A stretch of DNA of 64,000 nt from Trileptium ribeirensis (GCA_030248225.1 JASANE010030141.1:1-64000); one strand, 5' to 3'. Counted from the stretch's first letter, positions 37,401-48,163 are shown. Notes: a model not told the origin generated them from the letters alone. Numbers and translations: made by a program.

Positions 37401-40400
37401 CACACAGGTCGTCAAGAATTGTCTATATGGATTTTACGGTAGGCTGAATACGATGGTTTGCTTATCTAGAAACAGGCACAAATACTTATGCGTTGTCATT
37501 TAATTCCTATAAGTTTAGTGTCGACGAGATTCAATTTTTTCAATGGATTCAGGGTTCAAAAGGTTTTAATGTGGTATATACATCATACGCAGCCCGTTAC
37601 ATGTAATTAAACAAAATGATAATATAAAACCATTTTACCTCGTTTCATCTTCTCGTATGAGTTACTAGTTGAAAATTGTGTATGCATTTTAGCGAATTTA
37701 GTGCACTAAGGTCCCAGCGGTACCGAGGAATAATTATTTAATGTTATATTTTGTACGTAGTAGAATCCACCTCGTTTCAGTTTGTTCCCTATAAATTTAG
37801 ACCCACGAGGCTTGTAAATCTCAGTTTCCGCGACGCTGTTCGCTTGGCGTTTATCGTGTGTCAGTCCTACTGCCGACATCGATAACAAATCTTCAGCCGA
37901 ACGGCGATGCGTGTCTGAAGCTATCGGGTAGTCCCATCGGATCGCCGCTTCTTGTTTTGGTCAACACCAAATCCGGCGAAAATCAGGGAGTCAAATTTTT
38001 GCGACGTTTCAAACAAATTCTAAATCCGGCGCAGGTTTTCGATTTGATGAAGGGTGGGCCGGAATTTGGGTGAGTTTGTTTCTAATCTGATTTTCTGTTT
38101 TATCTAAAAGGAGCAGTTATTATGCTTTTGGAGAAACGGCGGAAATAAGATGATTTAATCTGCCTTTCCCAACAGTTTTAATTCAAAATGTCCACCTTAA
38201 ATTACTCGCCACGTATTGCCGAGAATAAAAAGGATTTTCTAGTATCTCGCAAGCGAGGGTGAAGTGGAGCAAGCCTAGTTTCATTAAGTTGTCATTTTGT
38301 GTAATCACTTGGAACGGGTTTTGTGGTTGATGTGTATACTATAATATTCACTTTCTGTTTTAGTTTAGACGCTTTTTCAGTCGGAGTTTTGTTCTCTCAT
38401 TTCGATATCTATTGATTGAGCATTTCAGATTGCGGTTCTTTCGAATATTTGAAACGTTTCGTGTTTTGGTGTGCGGTGGTGACGGTAGCGTTGGATGGGT
38501 ACTCTCCGCGCTGGACAAGCTTGATCTACATTCCAAGGTTGGTGAGTCAATGGGGTTAGCGAATGTACATTTTGTTGTCTTATATCGGACAGAGGGTGTG
38601 CTTTCCATCCTATTGCAGGTACGGTATATTTGTCTCTGATTAGTAGGAAATGTTTAAGATTAGCTTATACGGTTAGTGTATTGCGGTGAGCAATGACGTT
38701 GGATACCTAATATGGAGACTTATAGAAATAGCTAAAATGAGGTCCAACCAGAACCTCTAGACTACTTGACCAAAGTCGTACTTCTTTTTAACGGAATCAC
38801 AAGGTATATACTATTGCGAAGCTGTGGAGAGGCCAATGACCAATACCGATCCTGTTTGTAACGGACTCCCCACGTAACTACTATTTGGAAGCTGTGAAGG
38901 GCCATGACCAATCCCGATCTTCTTTTTATTCGACTCCACAGGTATATACTATTTGGATGCTGTGCAGAGGTCAATGACCAATGCCGATTTTGTTTGTAAC
39001 GGACTCCCCAGGTATTAACTATTTGGAAGATGTGGAGAGACCAATAACCAATGCCGATTTTCTTTGTAACGAAATCCCCGCGTATCTACTATTGGAAGCA
39101 ATGGAGGGGCCAATGCCGATCTTCTTTGTAATGGACTCCCCAGGTATATACTATTTGGATGATGTGGAGAGGTCAATGATCAATGCCGACCTTCTTTGTA
39201 ACGGAATCGTCTGGTTGTCTGTTATAAACTTGAGCTTAAGAAGTAACAAAATTCTAAGTTGATATTGATAATTGTTGCATATTTTTAATTTCAGTCAGCA
39301 TACCTGTAGGAGACGCTGGGTGCAAGGGTATAGTAGTGGATAACTGGCGCTTGGCATTGAATAGAGTTTCTTAGAGAAGGCTTTGAGGGTCTTCGCTTGA
39401 GCTTCTTAAGGAAAATTTCAATTTATTCAGAGCAACTGGCCTCTCTATCGGGCGCAAATTTTCCATGCACTGGGCAGGAACCCTGTTTCTGCAAGGCTTA
39501 TAAATCTCTATTAAACCAAATAACGGTTAAAATTCGCCTCAGGGACGCTACACCAATCTGTATGAAGCAAATTTTAAATAAATCTGCAGAAATTTACGAA
39601 ATTTTTTATTTTAGAAAAGAATTTAAGAAGTATAATAAATTGCTAATTTTTGTGGCAACTAGTTGTGAATCAAATAAAAAGAGAGCCCAAAATTTTAACA
39701 ATATCTACATTATAAACCAGGCAACTAGTTGTGAATCAAATAAAAAGAGAGCCCAAAATTTTAACAATATCTACATTATAAACCAGGCAACTAGTTGTGA
39801 ATCAAATAAAAAGAGAGCCCAAAATTTTAACAATATCTACATTATAAACCAAGGAAACAGAGGAATGCCAGATCATTCCACAGTTTTTAAAGCCAGCCTG
39901 ATATAGACGTCTTGCTAAGTATACGTCGATGCCTCAATTGCAGGGACTTGACTTACGTTACGCAATACTTCAGTAAAAACTTTTGGTTAGCAGGTGACAT
40001 CTTAAGGAACCCTGTGTTTATCCATGCGTATGGTACTTTAGCTCTACTTATAAAATAGATGTTAGAACTGGCCGAAATTTTTCGGCTTGGCCCGTTGGAA
40101 AGCGATGTCAGCCCGGAGCTACCCGACCTAAACCTGTCCGTTGGCAAACTAGGTCGGTCCGGTTCGACGAACAGAAATTTTTATGCCCCGCCCAACTTGC
40201 TTGTAATTAGGAGTTGGCACTACCGGGACGGGCCGCGGGCCGAAATTCTACCCTCTAATTTAAAATGAGCACAATCCTAAACCTCCACTTTGCCCAATAT
40301 ACCGTTTCGAGCTCTTTTCCTTTACTTGTTATTTCTATTACTGGAAACGTAAAGATTATGTTTTCAATCATTAAAGATAATCTATAGTTATATACCATTA

Positions 40401-43400
40401 AGACAGAATAATATCAATTCGGCAGATTTACAACTACGCATTCTAGGAACTGGAGTTACCTCGAGTAGTTTTTGAATGCTGAGTAAGTGAGTGAAACGAG
40501 CGAAGCGAAGAATTCTTACTAGCTAGGAGTGTGAAATTTGGCAGCGTCTGTTTGTGGGTTTTATTCGTGCGACATGCATAACCCAACTTCTGACAGGCAC
40601 ATCTGGTCTTGCGATACCTCATTCGAAAGTTTGAAATCTCTTTGTACCCTTGAGTTCGATGCAAAAACCGATTCTTCCAACTCCGTCCCCCTCAAAAGGG
40701 GGTTGAAAAGGGCCCAAGTAGGGTCATATCTCTACAACTACCGGTGTCATCTGGCCGCATTTAGTCTTATTTTGTTCAGAAAGTTTAGCTCTATAAAGCG
40801 ATTCGGCTAAGATTGGCTCATTTTGTTCAGAGAACAGAGCTATATATAGATATATGTGGTGCTATACTATTTGAGTTTTGTTTTGGATCTTCAACTTTAA
40901 CGAAATGTAAGTATATGTTTTCCTAACTTTTATATACACTAAGAATTCATTTTCTTGTCCATGAGACAAATCCCTAGTTGTATTGCATTATGTTACTTTC
41001 ATAATGATCTCTACAATTTCATACTCTAGTGCAAACAGTATGTTTTGTTACTATTGCGTTTTTGTCTTATCGGGATTTATAAATAAAACTTCATTTACAG
41101 CGCGCAGATACTTTTGATTTTGCAACTGTCATTGCCATGACTGAAAAAGCATATATTATACTCCAGTTTATAACAATCGAACAAACATGTTTTAAGCAGA
41201 TTTTTACGAATAATACTCAGTATAGTTATCAAAGATTACATTTCCTGGGGTTCCTTTTTTCAATTCCCGTTCAGTGAATTTTTTAATTTTGATTTTGGAA
41301 TTGCAGTTCACGCGGGCATAATAAGGATGAGGTCTTCATACCGATATGTAAATTATATATATTATTTGCAATATATTTTGGCATCGGCTTTGTGCAAAAA
41401 ATCATTTTAGTGTCGAGTTGAAATCCGGATGGTAAGGGTCACCAGTAGTAATCCCATCACTTACAATTTACATTACTGTGTATTTCATTACCAAATTTAA
41501 ATTCCTTGAATCCCACTGAAAAGGATTCACAAGGATTGTGCCAGTTATTGGCGGATTTATTACTTGGAGTGCCTTCATTTGACCTTTATGTCATTTTTGA
41601 TTGATGGGGCTTCGGCATTTCTCGGGCATGGCTTCCTTAGTATCTAGGAACGAGCTCGGTCTGAAATTGGCTAGGAATTTGGAAATTCTGGTGGCGACTC
41701 TTTCGTGGAACCCAGGACTAGCCGCTCCCCTGCAGAATCAGGTTGCCGCAGGGGCGTGGAGCAGCGACGAATCTTAGGCTACGATTGCCGGTAGTACTGA
41801 TGAGCTGTGGCTTATGGAATGGTTATGGGAATGTATTAATACGTTTCAGGGTTAACGTTTTCAGTTGCTAAATTTAGCGTAGCGAATCCTATTGGACTAG
41901 AGGCGTCCCCGATTGGGCTCACTGGATGCATGTTTGTGTGTGCATTTATTCCCATTAATAGCCATTAATGCTTATATGAAGTCCCACGGTTTTTAAGTTG
42001 TGACTGTCTCAGCTCAAATACACAATATTGGCTAGGCGCGAATTAACTTGATCTTCACCGGCAAACCATTTAAGAAGCAAAATTTGTACCTTGTAAATGT
42101 AACCTCAGCATCTCAATCTGAAGTTTTTGCAATACTCATATGCCAAGTCATCTAAACTCCAAATTGGAATTGTTTCAGAGTATATCTTATGGGATTTAAT
42201 TAGAAAGAACCATGTAACGAGCACACTCTTGCCTACACACAACAATTATTATCTTGTCCCTGACCTAATTTTATCTATCACTGTATTATGATATTACTAT
42301 AGCGTAGCGTCGCGTAGGGCTTTAGATTACTTGCCAGCGGTAAACAGATTTTGTTTTAAATAATATGTCTTAAAATGTACGTGTGATAATAATTACGTTG
42401 GATTGTTATAATCACGCCTAATTGAATTTAATGTTTGATCGGACGTCTGTTGTGCGTAGTTAGAAATAAACGCCTAGTTATTTAATTATGTAAGTATAGT
42501 TTTAGGTAAAATTATTGGCACGCGTTACTTTCTGCCAGGTTGTAAAAACTGTTGTTTTGATTGGATTCTCAGTTCAGTGTGAGTGAACTGAACGAAGTGA
42601 AGAATTTTTACTAGCCGTATTGTAGTGAAATAAACAATTTCTAGCATTGGTTGTTTTTAGGTTGACATGCATAGCTCAACTTTGGCTGGGCTAATTAATT
42701 CGTGCGATAGCTTATTTGAAAGTTAGAAATCTCTGTTTATGCTCATTATTGCACGAAGCTCTATTTCCAACGTTTCCTTTTAGGAAGCCGCCCGAAGGTG
42801 GTCAGATCGGGACGCGAACAGGCCCGAAAAACACGTTGCTATGTCTTTTCAAACAGGTGTAGATAATCTGAGTCAAATTGGGCTCATTTTGTAGAGCAAA
42901 TAAGGTTCTATAGGACTGTATATACTGCAGTATAACGCGGCGTTTTCAAAATTTGAGTCAAAACGGGTCTTTAACAGGCCCTTGAGACCACATGAAAACG
43001 ACAATAACTTTGCATCCTTTCAAGTTAGTTGTGTTATTCGTCTCATTTTGCACAGCAATATTTTATATGTGCTTGCCGTTTGTGAGTGTCTAAATGCGCA
43101 ATAAGCGGACAAATCTCCGCAACTATTCAAGCAACATGACTTATATTCGTCCCATTTTGTTAGTTTATGCTAAATATGTGTTTTCGTCTGGTTAAATAAC
43201 ATATTCTGACTGAGAATACAACACATTGGCGATAAGGCAAACTGCTAGCACAGTACAAAACCGCCAAAAACTACTCTTGGATGTGCTGAAGATTTTAAAT
43301 AATTTGAAAAAATTTGAAGACTTTCAACAATTTTTTCTCATGGCTTAAATAACATTTAGGGTCATTAACTTAATCGTTTCCGTCCACGTAGGTCAGTTAT

Positions 43401-45156
43401 TAAAGCTAACTTATAACTTGAAACTGAACTATTTTGGCATGTCGTTGAAAATTTCTATTTTGTAAAAAGTTTTTTCCTTTGGTACTAGAAATTTGAGGAA
43501 TTACGTACTTACAATGTTTCCCTGCCATTTACGTTTTAGTGTCAAGTAGGCGTTTTGCCGCTCGGCACAGGCAATGATTTGGCGCGGTGTCTTGGTTGGG
43601 GGACAGCAGTCGACAGCGAAGACCAACTGCCACTACTGTTGGAACGCTTTGAGCGGGCTCATACAAAAATGTTGGATCGATGGTCGATTATGATCTACGA
43701 AGCAGGATTAGACAGCGCTACCAGGTCGCCGTTATATGAGGTATGTATGCATGTTTATGAGGCTTTAAGGAAATTTGTATATTTGTATTTCAAGATGTAA
43801 TTTTATGAGGATGCGAATAGACTGGATGTACATGATAAATAATTGCCTTTAGTCCGCCGTTGCCGGATTATTAGAAACTTATGATTCGCTAAGTTATAGC
43901 AGTGTGCATGAGCTCGAGTGTTTCATAGTACGAAATTGGGGAACTGAAATTGCCTGTGGGAGCGATTGAGCTGGGGATGGGGGACATAAAGCACGGTAAC
44001 TGTCAGAAAACGTCAAATATAATATGTAATTTAACGGTTGACTGATATCATGAATGGATAGGAACGGAAAATTTTAGATTTTTAGCCTCACAGGCAAAAA
44101 TCTTTTTTGGCTAAAACAGGAAAAATTCGCATATTCATCCTAATGGCAAAACTTACTAGACTTTTCAACATAGTAGAAAACTACTTGAAAGGATCGGGGG
44201 TCATGAACAAAGGAAGCCCTAAATTAACGAATTGGCAGGAACGAACTGTGACGAACCTAGGGAGGAGTCCAAATATCTATACTCTCCATTACTCCTATTT
44301 CGAGAAGCCAGGCAGTGCGAGCAAACAGATTTTTGGTTTAATTGTGATGGGCTATTTTTTGAAACGTAGTACACAGTACGACCAAATGAGGTCTTGACTG
44401 TATGATTTATTGAAGTTGAACGTTATCCAGTTTCTTTAATGTGGATTACTTGTAATTGCTTGACCACACTTCATAGCTTCTGTCAGGCTGGAATTTAATA
44501 TTTGCGAACCTCTGCTCAGCTCTGTCCGCCACAGTAAGAAACCGCAAATAACAGTAAGTACACACCGAGATTGAACATGAGGTTTTTGTTGGTTGCCCAA
44601 CGCACTGCCGCTGAGCCAAAATTTCTACCAGACTTCTTAATCTTCGAGACAGGCCGATCCTTCTCTGTGTCTACACGTGTGAACTTTTGAAACCAATTTA
44701 TTGACAAACTATAACTGCATGCGACTGTTTGTTGCGTTCTGTATGTATGTAAATATGAAAGTGACGGACCAGTTGTCCCTGGGTCTTTATCGGTGAACTT
44801 TAAGTACCGAAAAGCTACTACTTTATTGTATGTGGTGCCATATATGTGACTACAACCGAGTGTCATATTCTGATACAAAATTGATATTATGATCACTTGG
44901 TATGACGGTAGCGATCTCTCGTCGTGCCACTGCAAAGTACTAATGTATTGAAGATATTTAATTTTCAATAGTTTAATTATTTTTAAATTATTTGAACATG
45001 TTACAATGAGCATTTTATTTTGTCGGTATCGTATTGTTTCTTAATGTTTTAGCACATGGCACCGTGTAGCATAACTCAATATGAAGCTTCAATCGGAACT
45101 CACTTGTCGCAGATTTTATCATCAGATGATCATCGGGTCGTTATTTCGTCGGCAAA
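28303..45156 (+). CDS. DGKD/DGKH-like: Type II diacylglycerol kinase (delta/eta-like), first 12 exons
   Basis: Model: 28303-28488, 29410-29457, 31343-31405, 32593-32673, 33639-33743, 34263-34407, 35281-35387, 36094-36222, 37801-38069, 38429-38537, 43540-43740 and 45053-45156, giving 515 codons plus two bases. The enzyme phosphorylates diacylglycerol to phosphatidic acid at membranes. Domains in order: Ser/Thr/Gly-rich tail (1-62); PH domain (about 63-161); C1a with all Cys/His ligands (H176, C189, C192, C208, C211, H216, C219, C227); C1b (H251, C264, C267, C282, C285, H290, C293, C301); catalytic domain from P337 with the nucleotide-binding GGDG at 394-397 and [10 protein letters not shown] at 421-430. 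The PH domain and the wording LRLQDW/WCKAV-like in C1b place it with DGK delta/eta/kappa. Relatives have about 1,200 residues; the accessory catalytic half and SAM domain are not found in this window. Confidence 0.93.
28869..29295. repeat. Partial triplication in DGK intron 1
   Basis: A segment beginning CATTTTATTATATTAAGAG is present as a full about 165-bp unit (28,869-29,034), a short about 85-bp unit (29,041-29,128) and another full unit (29,129-29,295), nearly identical. Each full unit includes CCATGGTTCG and GGACCATGG in inverse orientation. This is a recent local duplication. Open frames through it are accidental. Confidence 0.85.
29410..29457 (+). CDS. DGKD/DGKH-like: DGK exon 2 (start of PH domain)
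   Basis: Acceptor TTATAG, perfect GTAAGT donor, both phase 0. Encodes [16 protein letters not shown], the first strand of the PH domain (SIKEG is conserved). Confidence 0.88.
29746..30756 (-). mobile_element. hAT-like family B, inverted copy split by a nested element
   Basis: Begins with CAGGGAGTAAAAGGAATTCC, the inverted right terminus of the family. It aligns to the full-length copy as far as CCACTGATCAGAAAATTA (about 30,756), where it is truncated. A family C element interrupts it at 30,130-30,474. This lies in DGK intron 2. Confidence 0.65.
30130..30474. mobile_element. Small TIR element (family C), copy 2, nested
   Basis: About 345 bp, with CTGGCCTGTC at the left and GACAGCCCAG at the right as inverted termini. 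It is opposite in orientation to the 3095-3365 copy. It interrupts a hAT-like copy between GAGTATG and TAGAAGTACT, so it inserted later. A clean target-site duplication was not apparent by eye. Confidence 0.65.
31343..31405 (+). CDS. DGKD/DGKH-like: DGK exon 3 (PH domain)
   Basis: Encodes [21 protein letters not shown], the RWxxRYFKLR...YYAK core of the PH domain, with acceptor TTTAG and donor GTAAGC, phase 0. Confidence 0.9.
32593..32673 (+). CDS. DGKD/DGKH-like: DGK exon 4 (PH domain)
   Basis: Encodes [24 protein letters not shown] and three more residues, matching the FDEVDLTDASVAES region of the delta/eta PH domain. Acceptor TTCTAG, donor GTAAGA, phase 0. Confidence 0.9.
33258..33665. 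repeat. Tandem duplication carrying the 5' end of DGK exon 5
   Basis: Units start with CTTTTCAGTACTATATTC (about 33,258, 33,447, 33,559). Each ends with AG plus GTTATAACGCCATACACGAG and ten further bases, the first 30 nt of exon 5 (33,417-33,446; 33,529-33,558; genuine exon at 33,639). Units two and three are about 110 bp apart; the first is longer because of a (TATATTTG)n/(TA)n expansion at about 33,305-33,395. Two decoy 3' splice sites thus precede the real one. Confidence 0.9.
33639..33743 (+). CDS. DGKD/DGKH-like: DGK exon 5 (end of PH domain)
   Basis: Encodes [20 protein letters not shown] and the WISALKSV...REYFE helix, the C-terminal helix of the PH domain. Acceptor TTTAG, donor GTATTG, phase 0. 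Only this copy of the duplicated acceptor is followed by the rest of the exon. Confidence 0.93.
34263..34407 (+). CDS. DGKD/DGKH-like: DGK exon 6 (first half of C1a)
   Basis: Encodes a linker and [19 protein letters not shown]...WLSCE, giving the first His and four of the six Cys of C1a when joined to exon 7. Donor GTAAGT; one base carried over. Confidence 0.93.
35281..35387 (+). CDS. DGKD/DGKH-like: DGK exon 7 (second half of C1a)
   Basis: Two bases complete Ile, then CKLKVHKKC...[13 protein letters not shown], the HX2CX7C part of C1a and the conserved KWTTL linker. Acceptor TAATTAG, donor GTAAGC, phase 0 at the end. Confidence 0.93.
36094..36222 (+). CDS. DGKD/DGKH-like: DGK exon 8 (C1b)
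   Basis: Encodes [19 protein letters not shown] and [19 protein letters not shown], a near-exact type II C1b. The acceptor at TTTTTAG keeps phase 0; an AG four bases further in would break the frame. Donor GTAAGT. Confidence 0.95.
36628..36791. mobile_element. Small TIR element (family D), copy 1, in DGK intron 8
   Basis: About 164 bp with CTGGCTAGTCCAAA at the left and TTTGGACTAGCC at the right. The interior is rich in GGGGG/CCCCC runs. An inverted, somewhat longer copy lies at 47,167-47,366. Non-coding and MITE-like. Confidence 0.65.
37801..38069 (+). CDS. DGKD/DGKH-like: DGK exon 9 (end of C1b, start of catalytic domain)
   Basis: Opens with [13 protein letters not shown], supplying the last His and two Cys of C1b. 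Then comes the [11 protein letters not shown] linker and [12 protein letters not shown]...[20 protein letters not shown], the start of the DAGK catalytic domain. Acceptor AAATTTAG, donor GTGAGT, two bases carried over. Confidence 0.95.
38429..38537 (+). CDS. DGKD/DGKH-like: DGK exon 10 (GGDG loop)
   Basis: Encodes [19 protein letters not shown] followed by [17 protein letters not shown]. The glycine-rich loop binds ATP in this family. Phase and alignment favour the donor at 38,538 (AAG/GTTGGT); a better-looking GTGAGT four bases downstream would shift the frame. Confidence 0.9.
38786..39212. repeat. Tandem repeat, about 70-bp unit, six copies, in DGK intron 10
   Basis: Units contain CAGGTATATACTATTTGGA, GCTGTGGAGAGG and CCAATGCCGAT-CTTCTTTGTAACGG. 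Copies differ by 10-20 percent, so the array is moderately old. No function visible. Confidence 0.85.
39655..39852. repeat. Perfect 66-bp triplication in DGK intron 10
   Basis: Three head-to-tail copies of a 66-bp unit beginning GCAACTAGTTGTGAATC (39,655, 39,721, 39,787) are identical, so the expansion is very recent or is being homogenised. Because 66 is divisible by three, a long open frame (39,397-39,906) runs through it. I regard that frame as accidental. Confidence 0.95.
40470..40860. repeat. Dispersed repeat family H, copy 1
   Basis: Shares GAAGAATT(C/T)TTACTAGC, GACATGCATA(A/G)C(C/T)CAACTT, TCGAAAGTTTGAAATCTCT-type segments and their order with 42,560-42,960, both in DGK intron 10. 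Divergence is about a quarter. No termini could be set. Confidence 0.5.
42560..42960. repeat. Dispersed repeat family H, copy 2
   Basis: Second member of the pair with 40,470-40,860 in the same intron and orientation. Also non-coding. The upstream segment at about 42,190-42,320 resembles 31,190-31,320, indicating yet another dispersed family. Confidence 0.5.
43540..43740 (+). CDS. DGKD/DGKH-like: DGK exon 11 (catalytic core)
   Basis: Encodes [20 protein letters not shown], then an acidic loop, [20 protein letters not shown] and IMIYEAG. This is highly typical of delta/eta enzymes. Acceptor TTTTAG, donor GTATGT, phase 0. Confidence 0.96.
44516..45013 (-). other. 165-codon open frame on the antisense strand, unrecognised
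   Basis: An ATG-to-stop frame of 165 codons antisense within DGK intron 11. The C-terminus has a hydrophobic run ([15 protein letters not shown]) that could be a membrane segment. No family is recognised and no nearby splice or promoter signals are convincing. It may be a remnant of a mobile element or chance. Confidence 0.15.
45053..45156 (+). CDS. DGKD/DGKH-like: DGK exon 12
   Basis: Encodes [19 protein letters not shown] and RVVISSA plus two bases of the next codon, matching the YEDSVAxHLxKIL...VVISSAK segment after the catalytic core. Acceptor TGTTTTAG, donor GTAAGA. I could not find the following exon (expected LCETVKDFV-like) up to position 64,000. Confidence 0.9.
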
Positions 45157-45538
45157 GTAAGATAATATTATAGTAAGGACCCGAATCTTGTGGCACTATG
45201 GCTTTGACTTAGTTCGACACGTGCCCGATCTGCCAGTCTCAGTAGGTTTGCGCACTGAAATTTTAAGATTGTTAAAGGCGGTGGGTACTTAGATTTTTCT
45301 TTTGCATTTTGTTTTTTAATATATTTTTTCTGTAAAATCGTTAAAATTATATTTCTTACAGCTCTATCGGTTAACCGATTTCAGTCAATCGTAAGGGATA
45401 GATTATCCTTACGTGGTGGTTCAGCATTGATCCTAATCCTTGGTTTTCAAAGATATTGAGGACCTCGGTATAACAAAGTTTTTTGTTAAGAATTAGATTG
45501 GTTTAATTTTGCGTTTTCAAATTTTTTTTCAGAACGTA

Positions 45539-46662
45539 GTGTAAAGTAGTGAAGATTGTGTGCTGCAGGAATGAAAGCTTTTAAATTCCGTCTGTGTGTG
45601 ATCGGCCATAACTCGGGAACGACTTAACGAATTTTCATGATCTTGGGCTCATTCGAACTGGCATAGTCAATTTACCGTGTACATGTCTGAGCGTTTTTTG
45701 ATTTGGGTCTGGTTCCGGGGTCAGCGGTCAAAATGTGAGATTTTTTACCCCATTTAGTTCCGTCCACGGAAGCAATGTTATATTTATCTTAACTTCCTAA
45801 TTTTTTCTCTGGTTCTTTTATTTCATAGTAAAATGATAAATGTCGATGCCTCTTTTTTGTTTTTCGATTAAGGCTCCGGTTCTGAAGTTACGGGGTTTGA
45901 CGCATGGCGCCCGCCTGCTTCCTCGACCCAAAATTAAACAATTTGTTCTAAGGTCCTGGTCAGCTGAAAAGTTTCACTTGGGGGTTTTCGGGCATTGGAA
46001 ACTCATTGCCGGTGTTGTTTTACTCTGCGAACTGTGGTTCCATGGATAGGGGGGTATGGTGCCTCCATGGTTCGGGGTCAGAGGTCAAAACGACGGTTTT
46101 TATTCCATTTTAGTACCCTTCACGGAAGCAAGGTTATTTTTATCTGAACTTCTGAATTTTTTGCTCGGATTGGTTTTGTTTCATAGTAAAATGTAAATGC
46201 CGATGCCTCTTTTTGTTTTCGATTAACGCGCCGGTTCATATTTTTTGAGGTATGGCACCCTCGTATATCCTCGATCAAAAATTCGAAAAATTTTTCTGAA
46301 CTCCTGTGTGGCTGAAAAGTTTTACTTGGGGTTTTCGGGCATGGGAAACTCGTTGCCGGTGTTGATTTTACTATGTGACCTATGGTTCCATGGGCACGGT
46401 GGTATGGCGCCCCAATGGTTCATCAACCCAAAATTCCTAATTTCAATGTGACGTCCTGGGGTGCTGATAGCTTGTACTTGGGGGTTTTCGGGCAAGGAAA
46501 ACTTATTTCCGGTGTTAGTTTTGTTCTAATTTGTGTAATATTGTGTGATATCCACATATTGCATATCGACTTATGCTATCGAGAGCTGATTGGCTGTGCA
46601 CGCAAAAGGTGTAGGGCTGCCTATGCTTCCCTACGTTCTGGAATCTCGATAGAGTTATCTAG
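45539..46662 (+). mobile_element. Helitron-like non-autonomous element, copy 2
   Basis: Same termini and body as 866-2150 (TCAGAACGTAGTG start, TCTCGATAGAGTTATCTAG end) with one fewer internal unit. The right flank is T as expected; the left flank is T rather than A. Located downstream of the last visible DGK exon. Confidence 0.55.
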
Positions 46663-47166
46663 TTGTATTGCGAAAATCATTTACGCATATTATTTGGTTC
46701 TAGCCTGGCAGATCGCCGAACCATGAAAAGCAAATCAAAATCGGAAATAACAAAAGGAGTTGAAAAACACATGAGACCCATTTTAGTTCTTCCTCGGGAT
46801 CCTACTAGTCTAAATATTTGTAGTGACCAAAGTTGGCTTTTTTTGATTTGGCAAACCAACTAGGGTGGTGAAAAAATGCTGAAAAACTTAGGTTTTTTCG
46901 CCACGGTTTTTGGAAAACACAGGATTCTGGGGAGGACATAGAATATATATTGGGGCTTTTGCTAGTGACAAGTTTTTTTCCGGGGGAGGAGGGTGAGTCT
47001 TTTAAGGTTAGTCCAAATTTCGGGAAGCCAGTATTACCAATTGTTGGCGCTTTTTAAAAACTAAGTCGTCAACAACATAACGATATCAAATTAACTGTTG
47101 AAACGTAAGTTAGTATTAACTCCCTTCGGTTTTTGAATGTCAAAATGCAACGTTGATTATTTCTTG

Positions 47167-47366
47167 TCTAGTCCAAAGTGGGGGGTCGGCATTTTCGGCT
47201 GCTCCCCGGCAAAACGGAGGTATCCCCGGCTCTTACCCCCCGCCTCAAAGCCCCCTGCTGAGAAAAGTTAAAGTCTAAACGCGACAAAATCCGGCAAAAA
47301 ATTGCCCCCCCCGGCAGGTGATCTGCCCTCCCCCCGGCTATAATCTCCGAAGTTTGGACTAGCCAG
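47167..47366. mobile_element. Small TIR element (family D), copy 2
   Basis: Inverted relative to 36,628-36,791. Termini are CTAGTCCAAAG and TTTGGACTAGCCAG, and the interior again has long C and G runs. Immediately downstream is a short GTAAGCAACGTTAATTA direct repeat (47,381 and 47,411). Confidence 0.65.
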
Positions 47367-47464
47367 ATTTCTGTATACAGGTAAGCAACGTTAATTACTT
47401 CTGTACACAGGTAAGCAACGTTAATTATGTAACAGATCCTCACGGATCGTTACGAGGTGGATAA

Positions 47465-47882
47465 TCCTGACCACAGCCTAATGGCAAACTTTTATCGAAA
47501 ATCCATAATCTTGACCACACCATAATGGTCAACATTTACGAAAATCCTGACCACACGATAATGGTCAACATTTAAAATAAATCTGACCACACCCAATGGT
47601 TAACATTTTTTTCGAACAAATAATCCTGACCACACCCCAATGGTTAACATTTTTCGAACAAAAAATTAATTCTGACCACGGTACAATGGTCAACATTTTT
47701 TCGACCACCAATAATTATGTCCACAGTATAATGGACAACATTTTTCCGAGTACCAAAAATCCCGTCCACAGTATAATGGACAACATTTTTTCGAGTACCA
47801 AAAATCCCGTCCATGGTGTAATGGTCAACTTTTAGGGGAGTTCCCCAATAATCATGACCACATGTATAGTGGTCGACATTTC
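47465..47882. repeat. Array of ten short hairpin units
   Basis: Ten units spaced about 35-47 bp apart each contain an inverted repeat around a 6-8 nt loop. Most have TGACCA...TGGTCA; the seventh and eighth have GTCCA...TGGACA, changed on both arms so pairing is kept. AACATTTTT(T)CGA usually follows. A few units have one unpaired position. No coding function is apparent. Confidence 0.8.
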
Positions 47883-47932
47883 CGAATTCTGTCCCCAGTT
47901 CTCCCCCAACCTGGAGTACCCGACGGGAATAG

Positions 47933-48163
47933 CCCAAAAAGGGTACGGAATCCACCCTCGCCTTACAATACGTACATTTATGTAAGCAGACTCAATTGAT
48001 CACAAGCAAATATGTAAACCGAGTTTCTCCATGTACACTCGTTGACCATGAATGCCCTGTTGTCATCTCATATACAGATCGCCTAATTGGCATAAACGAT
48101 GAACCACAGTATATACGCGAACCAGTACTTGGAACAACTTGTAAAATCAATATAGCTATGTAA
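47933..48163 (+). other. Possible orphan exon with Cys-rich peptide
   Basis: An open frame of 76 codons without ATG includes VSPCTLVDHECPVVISYTD and ends INIAM-stop, with a possible AG acceptor near 47,989 and a GTAAGC donor at 48,160. The peptide looks protein-like (spaced Cys, balanced composition), but I recognise no family and see no partner exon. Confidence 0.2.

Noticed and set aside
38538..38541. Alternative donor GTGAGT at the end of DGK exon 10
   Set aside because: A better consensus, but using it shifts the frame; the upstream GTTGGT joins HSK directly to [11 protein letters not shown] as in homologous enzymes.
39397..39906. 169-codon frame as a gene
   Set aside because: It depends on a 66-bp triplication, has low-complexity Lys/Asn/Ile content and no splice or promoter support.
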